NCBI GenBank assembly: GCA_940671915.1
Contig: CALNVZ010003434.1
Location: 13,985,106-14,049,105, forward strand
Length of the DNA stretch: 64,000 nt
Direction of reading: 5' to 3'
Source of the DNA: Paracentrotus lividus
Taxonomy: Eukaryota; Echinodermata; Echinoidea; Camarodonta; Echinidae
In this document: in pieces, positions 46,530-56,601 of the stretch
How positions within the stretch are numbered: position 1 is the stretch's first letter
How the letters are laid out: each line of letters starts with the position of its first letter
Program-made: the position numbers and the translations under genes
The notes under the pieces: model-generated
Database searches by the model: none
What the model was told of the DNA's origin: nothing
Seen by the model: the letters and a program-made list of their open reading frames with translations, nothing else

Positions 46530-47650
46530 AAAAAAAATGGGGGGGGGCGCCAAATCGACAGTAAACTAAGGGGCGCCAAATAACCTAAACTTAGGGCGCC
46601 AAATCGACCTTAAATAGGGGGGCGCCAATCGACTAATTTAGGTGCCGGCCAAATCGAACAGTAAACTAGGGGCGCCAATGACCTAACTTAAGGGCGCGCA
46701 AATCGACCGTAAATTTAGGGGCGCAAATCGACGTAAACTAAGGGGGCGCGGCTCGCCCAAATTGACCTTTAAACTTATAGGGGCGCCAATCGACTTAAAT
46801 TTGGGGGGCCAAATCGACCTTAAATTTATTAGGGCGCCAATCGACCTGTAAAAATTTGGAGACACCAACCGACATTGTAATTAGGGGGTTGGCCAAATCG
46901 ACAGTTAACTAAGGGATGCCAATCGAACCTTAAATTTAGGGGGGGCCAAATTGACCTTAGAATTTAGGGGGCGCCAAACGAGCGATTATAAGCTACGGGG
47001 AGCAAAAATTGAGCTACATAGGGGCGAAAAATGACCCGAAACTTAGATGGGGCGCCAAAATTGACCTGAAGCTGAGGGGAGCCTAATTGATATTAACACT
47101 TAGGCGCGCCGAATCGACCTAAACTCGTAAGTGGCGGCCAATTGAAAAGGGGAGGGGTAAAAGGGGTGCCTTAAAAGAAAATAATAATAAATTTAGGGGG
47201 CGCCAAATCGACAGTAAACTAAGCAAGCGCCAATAACTTAGGGTGCCGCGATGACCTTAAACTAAGGGGCGCCAAATTGAGCTTAAACATAGGGGCGGCC
47301 AAATTGACCTCAACATAGGGGGACGCAAATCGACCTTAAACTAGGGGCTCTAAATCGAACTTAAATTTGAGGGGGCGCCAATGATCAAAACTTAAAATTA
47401 GAGGGGCGTCCAAAACTGAGCTTTAACGTGGGGCGGCACAAATTGACCCGAAACTTTAGATGGGGTGCCAAATCGACCTTACATCTTAAGGGCGCTAAAA
47501 TCGAACTTAAATTTAGGAGGGGCGCAAAATCGACCTTAAACTTAGGAGGCGCAAAATCGACCTTAAATTTAGGGGGCGCCAAATCGAACTTAAACCTAGA
47601 GGGGCGCCAAAAATGATCTAAACGTGAAGGGCGGCCGCAAATTGAGAATC
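46530..47650. repeat. ~26-bp GGCGCCAAAT satellite, dense block
   Basis: About 40 units resembling GGGGCGCCAAATCGACCTTA plus AACTTA, with many single-base indels. Units alternate between CGACCTT and TGAGCTT variants. Shorter stretches recur at about 48150-48330, 48655-48790 and 49085-49235. Confidence 0.9.
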
Positions 47651-49800
47651 AAAGAGCTAATTATGTACTTAACGTAGTGCCCAACATATTAGTACTAGTT
47701 TACTCCCTGAAAACATTAAGTGGCTCCTCCCCCCCCAAAAAAAAAAAACAACAAACGAACAAACCAGTAGGGGTCTTTAAAAATGGTCTCTATCTAGAAA
47801 TAGCAAAATTTTTAAATTCCATGCCTCCTGGTTTGTATAATAGCAACATTTTCGCTCGCGCTTCGCGCTCGCATCATCTTTTCCCATTGATTTATTACAT
47901 TGTGTCGAGGAATGCGTAAAATGATCTGTTTTCTAATCATTCGAATGCATCAAAATTTCCGTTCCCTATTCGCACACGCCTATGTTTTTCTTCTTTTACC
48001 AGAATTTACATTATGAGATTCTAACCATCAAAACATTTAAATTGACTTGTTTTCACGTTACATTTTTTATTTATTAATTTCTTTTTTTTATTATTATTAT
48101 TATTTTTTTTTGCATTTCAAATTTATGTTCAACATATTAGCGGCCTCAAGTTGAGCTTACACTTATGGGCGCCAAGATGACCTGAACTTATGGGGGCTCT
48201 GAATTGAAGTTAAGGGGATGTTAAATCGATTTTAAAATTAGGGGCGCCAAATTAAGCTTACACTTATAGGGCGCCCAAATGATCTGAAACTAAGGGGCGC
48301 CGAATTTACCTGAAACTAAGGGGGCAACAAATAGGTTTTTTAAATAATGGTCTCTATATAGATAGAGCAAAATTTCAAAATTCATGCATCCGGGTCTGTA
48401 TATATATAGCAAAATTTTCGCTCGCGCTTCGCGCTCGCATCATTTTTCCCCCCAATGAATTATTACATTTTGTTCCTGAGGAACGCATGAAATGTCCTGT
48501 TTTCTAATCATTTGAATACATCAAAACTTCCGTTCATGCTTTGCGCTCGCCTGTGTTTTTCCTCTTACCAAAATTTACATTATGGGATTCTCACCATCAA
48601 AACATTTCAATTTATTAGATTTCACGTTACATTCGTTTTTGCATTTCAAATTGACCTAAATCTTAGAGGGCGCCAAATTGAGCTTAAACGTAGGGGCGTC
48701 AAATTGACCCGAGACTTAGGGATGCCAAATTTATCTTAAACTTAGGGGCTCCAACTTTATTTTGAACTTAGGCAGGTGTGCCGAATTTACCTGAAAGTAA
48801 GGGGCAACAACTTGGTATTTAAAATATATTCTCTAAATTTTTTAATTCCTCCTGGTCTGTATATTCATGGCAAAATTTTGGCTCGCGCTACGCGCTCGCA
48901 TCATTTCTTTTCCCAAGGAGTTATTACATTGTGTTCCTGAGGAACGCATGCAATGCCCTGTTTTCTCATCATTCAAAGACATCAAAATTCCGCTCTCGCC
49001 TGTGTTTTTCCTCTGACCATAATTTGCATTATAGGATACTAATCATCAAGCCATTTAAATTTATTTGAATTCACGTTACATTTATTTTTGCATTTTCCAA
49101 GGGGCATCAAATCACCGAAATGTATGGGGCCAATTCAAACTAACATTTAGGGGGCGCCAAATGATTAGTTGGCGCCAAATTGAGCTTAAACTTAGGGGCG
49201 CCAAATTTATCTTAAACTTAGGGAGGGAAGCAGAAGGATAGATAAGCAGCTAGATAAATAGATATTCATCTCTCTTTCATAATCCTGTAAAATTACTGGG
49301 CAACATACGGTCTTTAAATTATGGAGGCCAAATTGATCCTAAACGTCAGGTCTCTATTACATAGAGCAAAAATTTCGATAGGGCTTCGCGCTCGCTTCAT
49401 TTTCCAAAAAGTTATTATATTGTTTTCCTGAGGAATGCATAAAATGTCAAGCATTGTCATTGTTTTCAGAGATTATTCCGATACACGCTCGCCTATTTTT
49501 TTCTTTCTTGTAACCAGATTATGAGGATTCTGAACAACAAAACATCAATATACATTTGTTTGATTTCACATTACTTTATGGACAAATTTCACATGATTTT
49601 ATATGGCTTGCTTTCAAATCGTTTTGATGGACAAATTCCGGCTCCCGTTCATAAATGATATTCTGATGAAGAGCTGAACAAAATTGATTCCCCTAATCAG
49701 CGCCCCTAATTGCTTAGAATTATTTGCTTTTTGATCGTAAAGTAGAGGGGAAATAATCTGATCGCGCTTCGCGCTCGTATTTAGAAATATTCGTATTTTC
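47651..49800. repeat. ~500-bp higher-order repeat with GCTCGCGCTTCGCGCTCGC core
   Basis: The phrase CAAAATTTTCGCTCGCGCTT and its continuation recur near 47847, 48413, 48875 and 49372, with a decayed core at 49758. Each is followed by TTATTACATTGTGTTCCTGA-like sequence and then a short run of the 26-bp GGCGCC satellite. The core is palindromic (GCGCTTCGCGC). A related core is seen near 51176 and 52492. Confidence 0.8.
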
Positions 49801-51600
49801 ATCTATAGCGGTAATACCTCATATACCTAGAAATTCTTTTGCATGAACTCACCATTGGCAAGTATTAAAAAAAATAAAAATAAAAAAATAAAATAATAAT
49901 AAAATACTTCAAATAAATTAGTCAAAATCCTTCAAAATACATTTAAGCCGTAGGCCTATGTTTGCCTGACGAGGGGGGGGGGGGGCGCCATATTTTGAAA
50001 AGTACACAGGGGCGCCAAATTCACGTCGGGCCCCCCGGGGTGCGAAATCCTGGATACGCGCCTGATACAGCAAAAATACCTAATAGCATTATCCCAAACT
50101 AGTACCGCACACAGTTACCAGGATTATGACATACCGTTACGACCGGAACACCACACGCCGTTAATTCAGGGATACCACACGCCGTTACCACAGGACTGCC
50201 GCTAGACACCCAAGGATACCATACTCTGTGGTATATATACCACTATTTAGCAAATATATTTTGGGTCACAGTTAGTTATTTTCTATATCTCTTGAAAATA
50301 CTGCAAATGTCAAAACTATCGCTCTTGATGTTACTTTGTGTTTAGGAAATATATTTCCCTAAAAGAAAAATTATTATTATGCAGGCAATTACTAGTTAAT
50401 GAGGTAAGCTTCACAAAATACTGATTTGTGCATACAAAAACATTGTATGCAAATGACCTAATTACCATAGTACCACACGAAGTACCACAGGAATACCATA
50501 CGACTACCAAACTTCAGCAGTAAACTGCCATAAATCCACTTTGACTAATGCCCGTTGGTTTCATCCCTGTTGGATGTTTGTCTTCAATCAGTTCGTCAAA
50601 TTACCATTTGGTCTAATTAATTCCCATTTCGTCTAATAAGGTCGACTTGGTCAAACACCACTTAGTCAATTCCTGTAAGAAACTATCCCTTAGAAAAAAA
50701 AAATATCTTGTGACAATACTACACAACAAGAGGTATTGGCGGCGTCCCGGGTGGACAGGGGGACAATCGAGTCCCCCCCCCCATCGATTTTTGTTTTCTG
50801 GGGGATCGTCCACCGTTCAACTGTAGTATGATAGTCCGTTAAATCTTTAGGGTGTCAAAAATATGAGCACACATGTCACTTTTCGCGGAAGTCACTTTGA
50901 CCAGCAAAAAAAAAAAAAAAAAAATCAAATTTTGTTGATTTTAACAAGCTTGTAGTCTGCACCCATGTATCAAATTTAGCATGTATGGTCCATCTATTAT
51001 TATGTAACAGGAGATGGAAGCATTATAAATTTAAAAATGGTCTTGACCTATTTAGAGGGGCTGGCTCAACTAACCCACTGGCTCAACTAACCTCAGTCTC
51101 CCCTACATAATTATAATAGACGAAGAGGCACAGTGTGCGTAAAATGAACCAACTTCAGGTCAATAAAAAGCAAAATTTTCGGCTCGCACTTCGCTTGCAA
51201 ACAAAAACACCAGACAATAATTAAACTAATAATCTCTCTTCAGGTCCCTATATTCATTTATTCTTTTATTTGTTACAACGCTTTATTTGTAACTTTGGCA
51301 TAATGTGTGAGGTAGGTCATTCTATTGTGACTTTTGGATATTAGCCTATATTATAATGTTTCTTTGGGGTGCTTTATTTATTCCGATCTAGTGTATAATT
51401 AATTCCTCTCCAAATTTGGCGTCAATCAGGGGGACGTGTCCCCTTGATTTTCAAAGCTTTACTTTTTATTTTTATTTTCTAAATAATTTGGATAAATTTT
51501 GTGTTTTCCCACTTGTCCAAATGTGATGGAAATAAACTTTTAAGTTTTCTTTAAATTCTTTGTTTTCAGGTCCGTATCGTTATAAAAAGTGACCATATTC
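49801..51600. other. Interior of 20.8-kb segment, repeat debris
   Basis: Includes a G14 run with GGCGCC (about 49974-50030) and a block at 50100-50520 with scattered TACCACAGGAATACCAT-like motifs that echo the terminal arrays. An A18 run lies near 50906. No gene recognised. Confidence 0.45.
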
Positions 51601-51634
51601 AGAAAGGGATTACAAACATATATGGTCATATTCA

Positions 51635-52020
51635 AACGTGAGTGACACGACATTTGGACTGATAGAAGGGCGTATATCTTTGCACTTGTAGGTTATGAAT
51701 GGATCATGATTACCATATTATATATAATGTAGGAGTGGCATGTGTCATTACCAGTTGGATTTGAATTTTACAATTGGTCGAACAGTGCGTGAGTGACACG
51801 ACAGAAAAAAGACATGGGTTTCTGACCTCATTTGTTATGGTTGGATTTTGTGCCCAGATACGATCTCTAAAGGTACCATAAGTTGCTGGTATCTGTTATG
51901 AATACGTGTACCTCTCTGACATTTATTGTGTTTTTCAATCATTCCCTCTCTGTGGAAAGTAGTGCCACGCTATGTGTCGTGAGTGACACGACATTCAAAA
52001 TGTGAGTGACACGACCAGTG
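51635..52020. repeat. Four spaced GTGAGTGACACGAC motifs
   Basis: GTGAGTGACACGAC occurs near 51638, 51789, 51978 and 52001, separated by unrelated sequence. The last two are only about 23 bp apart. No coding frame connects them. Confidence 0.7.
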
Positions 52021-52117
52021 CCTTAAATTCAACATTTCAAGTAAATAACTAAATCCAAATTACCTGTATTTATATGGCCATGTTAGAGTAGTCCATGAAA
52101 ATTACTTTAAGAAAAAA

Positions 52118-52372
52118 AATTTGACAAAAGTGATTGGTTGTTAAGAATAAGAGACATTTAAAGCTCCATAGGCCCATGCATGCAATTCTGTTTGGCTCAA
52201 TTATTCAGGCGTAGAAAAACGGCATCACATAATTTTTTATCTTAAATAATTGTTTGTATTGTAAAGAAGGCTTTGTGTTGATTTCAGATCCTAATTTTGC
52301 ATTTTCAAAGGCACAGCGCCACATTAAAATTTCAGCCAAATGTCCACTTTAGTCTGAATATGACCATATATA
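52118..52372 (+). repeat. Dispersed repeat, copy 2
   Basis: Homologous to 200-475 (same orientation). It lies just inside the right subterminal array of the 20.8-kb segment. It ends at a TATATATATATG run. Confidence 0.7.
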
Positions 52373-52596
52373 TATATGTATTGTAAAACGTTGATAATCA
52401 GATTTTCACTCGCTCTTCGGAATTGTATTTTTCTAGTAGTGATTATCAGGCTAGTGAATACAATGATTAATGTTATATATAGAGCCAAAATTTTTAGCTC
52501 GCGCTTCGCGCTCACAAAACTAATAACAGATACAATGATTAACGATTTAACTATGTTCCAACCTTATATTCTTAAATGTCTCATAGTTTCTGTTTG

Positions 52597-53515
52597 TGCC
52601 AAAAGCGCATACAGCAATACCATACATATGGTTTCTGCAAAAAACCATACAGCAAACTACATAATTATTTCTGCAAAAACCATAGAGCAATACCATAAAT
52701 ATGGTATTCTGGTTGCAAAAAACAAAAAAAAACATACACATACCATACATATGGTATTTGTGCCAAAAAACATACAGCAATATATACATATGGTATTTGT
52801 GCAAAAAACCATACAGAAATACCATACATATGGTATTTGTGCCAACACCTACAGCAATACCATACATATGGTATTTGTGCCAAAAACCATACAGCAATAC
52901 CATACAAATGGTATTGTGTGCCAAGAAACCATACATATGGTATTTGTGGAAGAACCATACTATATGGTATTACTGTGCAAAAAACCATACAGCAATACAT
53001 ATACATATGGGTATTTGTGCCAAAAACGTACAGAAATACCATATATGGTATTTGTGCCAGAAAACCATACAGCAATACCATACATATGGTATTTGTGCCA
53101 AAAAACCATACAGCAATACCATACATATGGTATTTGTGCCAAAAAAAAAAACATACAGCAATACCATACATATGGTAATTGTGCCAAAAAAAATCATACA
53201 GAAATACCATACATATGGTATTTGTGCCCCAAAACCATACAGAATACCAGTACATATCGTAATGGCCAATACATATGGTATTTGTGCCAAAAACCATACA
53301 GCAATACCATACATATGGTATTTGTGCCAAATACCACAGCACTGCTGTTTGGTATTCGTATGGTACCCTTTTCCTGTGTGGTATTCCCTATGGTACTTCT
53401 ATGATATTTTATTGTACCATAGAAATACCATAGGAATACCACAGGACATTCAGAAATACCATATGAATACCACAGGACATTCAGAAATACCATAGGAATA
53501 CCACAGGACATTTTT
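52597..53515. repeat. Right subterminal array (CATATG-centred units)
   Basis: More than a dozen units of about 45 bp read ACCATACAGCAATACCATAC followed by ATATGGTATTTGTGCCAAAA. The last 130 bp switch to a different unit (ACCACAGGACATTCAGAAAT) that leads to the terminal inverted repeat. Read on the - strand the array shares TGGTTTTTGGCACAAATACC with the left array. The 342-codon ORF across it is a by-product of the repeat. Confidence 0.9.
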
Positions 53516-53524
53516 GTAAGGGTA

Positions 53525-53770
53525 CATCTTTGACCTTGCCTAATCTGGTTTTATCTTTGCAAATGTTTGCAAACTTTTGGTGCTAATTAAGCTATTGTGA
53601 CGTATATTGTCGCTCCGCGTATCTATTGTTGTGCGCACCATTTTACTGTTATTACGCGTTTGCGCAACAACGCAATCGATTTCACCATTCATTTTAACAC
53701 AGGTAAAAACCGTTCAATATAACAAAAAAAAAACGTTCAATATAACAAAAACCGTTCACTATAACAAAAA
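53525..53770. repeat. Repeat module B, copy 2
   Basis: Matches 32250-32490 almost throughout (CTTTGACCTTGCCTAATC, GACGTATATTGTCGCTCCGC, AACCGTTCAATATAAC). It begins immediately after the right TA of the 20.8-kb segment and is the displaced continuation of module A copy 2. Confidence 0.85.
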
Positions 53771-53910
53771 CGTGAATGACACGTGACATCATTTCAACCA
53801 ATCACAACTCTTAAAATACGACCACTATTTACTATAATAAAAACGTGAATGACACGTGACATCATTTCAACCAATCACAACTCTTAAAATACTACCACTA
53901 TTTACTATAT
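53765..53910. repeat. Module C: two ~70-bp direct repeats
   Basis: Two consecutive copies of a unit beginning AAAACGTGAATGACACGTGA and ending ACCACTATTTACTATA. The end resembles the complement of the TATAAATAGTG start of module A, so it may be the far terminus of the element that split the SINE. Confidence 0.7.
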
Positions 53911-54007
53911 AATAATATGATGCGCCTTGAGCACTCTACAGAGTGGATACGTGCGCAATACAAATCACATTATTATTATCATTATTAATATTATTATTAT
54001 TATTATA
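53911..54007 (+). mobile_element. tRNA-derived SINE, 3' half (interrupted)
   Basis: AATAATATGATGCGCCTTGA, then GTGGATACGTGCGCAATACA and an (ATT)n tail with a few changes. This is the usual end of the SINE type whose head is at 31828-32040, with no tRNA-like head of its own nearby. Confidence 0.7.
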
Positions 54008-54224
54008 GAAGAGTGCACATTTACTAAAAAGTCATTGTTATAAAGTCAAGTTTAAAAGGCTCACTGGCCGGAGTAATCACAATAGCTGTCTGAGGAATGA
54101 TTAGAATAATGATAAAAAGAAACTTCTCAGGCATGAACTGGTCTAATTGGGCTAACATTGATACATTGCAGATATTTTATATGAATATACATTTCAAGAA
54201 TAAAAACTAATATTTCGAAATATA

Positions 54225-55272
54225 CAGGGAGACCCAGAAAAAAAGGAAACCCAAGTTAGATCATCAATAATTAAAAAATATTACCATGGTGATTATAAAA
54301 TTTATATCACTGGAAAGTGCAACTCATTACCATTTTAATGATACCCCGCTCAGCTCACCAATGCCACGCATCACTGAACCTCATTGTTTTGAAAATGTCT
54401 TGAAAAATCATGAGTGGTTCACTTTCACGCTCATTGAGATAGGTTGCTGCAATGTGCCTAAAAAGGGAACCCAACTTTCATCATCAATCATTTTAAAAAC
54501 ATGACAGTAGTGATTATGACGTTTATATCACTGGAAAGTGCCACTCATTATCATTGTATTGATATCTCTTTCAGCTCACCAATGTCATGCATCACTGAAC
54601 CCCATTGTTCTGAAAATATCTTGCAAAATTGTGATTGATGCACTGTCATGCTCTTACATTCATGGGGAACTGAAGGTTCTCTGGGTTTTCGTGACCAGTA
54701 ACATGTTAAAATTACCTGGATGGTAAGATTAAAGGACTAAATAAGTAAAAATTTCCAACCCATTTATCAAACTCATTTATTTTAAGTCACTGGAATGCTT
54801 TACTTAGATTTGTTAGGAATCTTTGAAGCAACTCATCTCAAGGAGCATGAAAGAGAACATATCACAATTTTGCGAGACAATTTTCAAAACAATGGGGTTC
54901 AGTGATGCATGATATTGGTGAGCTGAAAGAGGTATCATTAGAATGGTAATGAGTTGTACTTTCGAGTGATATTAAATTCTTAATCACCACTGAAATATTC
55001 TTGAAGTTATTGATGATCAAAGTTGGGTTTCCTCTCCAGGCACATTCACACAAACCATCTCAAGGTGCATGAAAGTGAACCACGCACAATTTTACAAGAC
55101 CTTTTCAAAACAATGGGGTTTAGTGATGCGTGACATTGGTGAGGTGAGCGAGGTATCATTAGAATGACAATGAGTTGCACTTTACAGTGATATAAATTTC
55201 ATAATCACCATTGGAATATTTTTGAAATTATTGTTGATCAAATTTTGGTTTCCTTTTTTCGGAAACACCCTG
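54225..55272. mobile_element. Palindromic mariner-like MITE with four monomers
   Basis: The left end CAGGGAGACCCAGAAAAAAA and the right end (complement CAGGGTGTTTCCGAAAAAAG) are flanked by TA (54223-54224 and 55273-55274). Inside are four copies of a unit of about 210 bp: two forward (from about 54262 and 54481) and two inverted (ending about 55020 and 55240). Each contains the phrase around ATCACTGAACCYCATTGTT. Related to 14818-15415. No ORF of interest. Confidence 0.8.
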
Positions 55273-55543
55273 TATATCACACACAATCATATGTATATAC
55301 AATTGCACATATAAAATTAATTAAATTCACTGCTTACTGCTGCAGTGACTCCGGCTCCTTTAACTGCTTTGATCAGTTCAATACCGAATCGAAGATTTAT
55401 AAATCAATTAAACCTAAACACTGGAAATAAAATGCAATACAATTCAAAGGATTTAATCAAATGCAATGACATAATAAATAAAAAGCAGAAATAAAATGCA
55501 ACACTATTGACTGCATCGAACATCGTGAAGCCGGATTGTCGTT

Positions 55544-55879
55544 ATGGCAACTGAACTTGTTGTGAAAGATGAGACCAATCAGAGCGTTGCCAGTCACAAG
55601 TCACATCATAGCAACGGAAGCAGATCGTCAAAGGCAAGCTCCGAGCATTTGGAACTACGCAGACAAGAAGCCGCTCTTCGAGCACGTTCTGCATTCGACG
55701 ACGAGGAAGCCAAACTCGAATTGATGCTAAGAAATCTGCGAACAAATCGAAAGCTTGCCTGTATACAAGCAGAAAAGGCTGTGTTGGAGAAGTATGAAAA
55801 TGAGTCGCAAACATTGAACAAGCCTGAAGGCAACCAACTCCTTAAAGATCGTTGTGGCAGCAGAAATTATGCCATATGA
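55544..55879 (+). pseudogene. BEL/Pao-like gag N-terminal fragment
   Basis: A 111-codon frame starts MATELVVKDETNQS, followed by a Ser/His-rich stretch and a long charged helix containing LELRRQEAALRARSAF. This resembles the coiled-coil start of gag in BEL/Pao LTR retrotransposons of marine invertebrates. The homology breaks off at about residue 98, where the sequence passes directly into pol-like sequence in another frame. The rest of gag, including any zinc knuckle, and most of the protease are missing. The upstream CGAACATCGTGAAGCCGGA resembles the leader of such elements. No LTR pair could be identified. Internally deleted copy. Confidence 0.6.
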
Positions 55880-56453
55880 TCAGAACATCGAAGTCTCTCT
55901 TTACATCGGAACAGATTGTCCAAGTGTTATTCGACCACGAGAGATCATCGCTGGTGGAGAAGAGGAACGGTATGCCCAGAAATCTCTACTTGGCTGGGGA
56001 ATCGTAGGTCACATCTGCAAGGATCGTGAAGAATCGAATTCAGCAAGTTGTCGCAAACTAGTGGCTGATCAATGTCAAAACCTCGTGTTCGCAACAAAGA
56101 CAAATGAAAATCCTACCGAAGAGAAGATCGTCGGTAATCTGGAGACAGATTTCAAGCATGATGCTGTGAAGGTATCGTTCTCCATCGAAGAAACCGAGAG
56201 GAAGGAATCATCAAGTTTCTCTACCAGGGTACAAGCCAGAGGCTCCTTTGTAGACAACAATGAAAACACCAAAGCAGTCATGGCAGTGGGGTCCTTGAGT
56301 CAAGCAAACTTTTCGAACAATGTGAAACGCCTCGTTAGTAGTTCGTCGTCCGTCTCGTCAATCACATCGAAAATAATGTGTGACCAGGAAGCGACATCGT
56401 GGATCCCGAGAGAAACAGACAATGAAAGACTTACCGGAAGAACGATCTTGTGA
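55854..56453 (+). pseudogene. BEL/Pao-like pol fragment (protease-RT linker)
   Basis: A 199-codon frame whose first 120 residues match the region between protease and reverse transcriptase in BEL/Pao pol. Landmarks are YIGTDCPSVIRPREII (family pattern LIG.(D/N)CP.A..P.E.I), LLGWGIVGHIC (family LGW.v.G) and a later NPTEEKIVGNLETDF, which corresponds to the pre-RT segment. No RT catalytic motif (YxDD) or integrase motif follows. The C-terminal part is Ser-rich and unrecognised. It overlaps the gag fragment by 26 bases in a different frame. Confidence 0.6.
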
Positions 56454-56601
56454 GCTTGATCCAACTCGTGATTGTGGACTTATCGTAGGACAGTCATCAC
56501 CTGCACCAGAAATAAACAATCAAGTTGAAACGGCCAATTCACTTATTGTGCCTTCTCCTGTCACAAGAAGAGATCGCTTAAAAAAAGGATGTAACAATTG
56601 A
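56380..56601 (+). other. Unrecognised frame downstream of pol fragment
   Basis: A third frame continues the open sequence past the end of the pol-like ORF, reading EERSCELDPTRDCGLIVGQ and later VPSPVTRRDRLKKG before a stop. It may be the frameshifted continuation of the same retroelement. No domain was recognised. Confidence 0.35.

Larger units (their letters stand above)
32706..53522. mobile_element. 20.8-kb TIR segment with TA target duplication
   Basis: The left end CCCTTACAAAAATGTC, then G, then TGTGGTA, is matched inverted at the right end (CCCTTACAAAAATGTC, C, TGTGGTA). TA lies outside both ends (32704-32705 and 53523-53524). Flanks rejoin to give module A-TA-module B, as seen intact at about 32250. 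Both ends carry arrays of the same motif in opposite orientation (32720-33295 and 52597-53515). Inside are LINE debris, minisatellites, a polypurine tract, a 25-N gap and no recognisable transposase or capsid gene. TA duplication is known from Tc1/mariner-type transposition, but no superfamily can be assigned. The gap means the true length is uncertain. Confidence 0.75.

Noticed and set aside
46191-46579. Phe/Pro/Ser-rich - strand ORFs
   Set aside because: Translation of the polypurine tract.
46530-47650. CRISPR-like array of repeats and spacers
   Set aside because: It is a direct satellite with no unique spacers and no cas genes, in a eukaryotic context.
52376-53404. Longest ORF in the window (342 codons, + strand) and its overlapping partners on both strands
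   Set aside because: They follow the period of the right subterminal tandem array. All frames stay open because the unit lacks stops.
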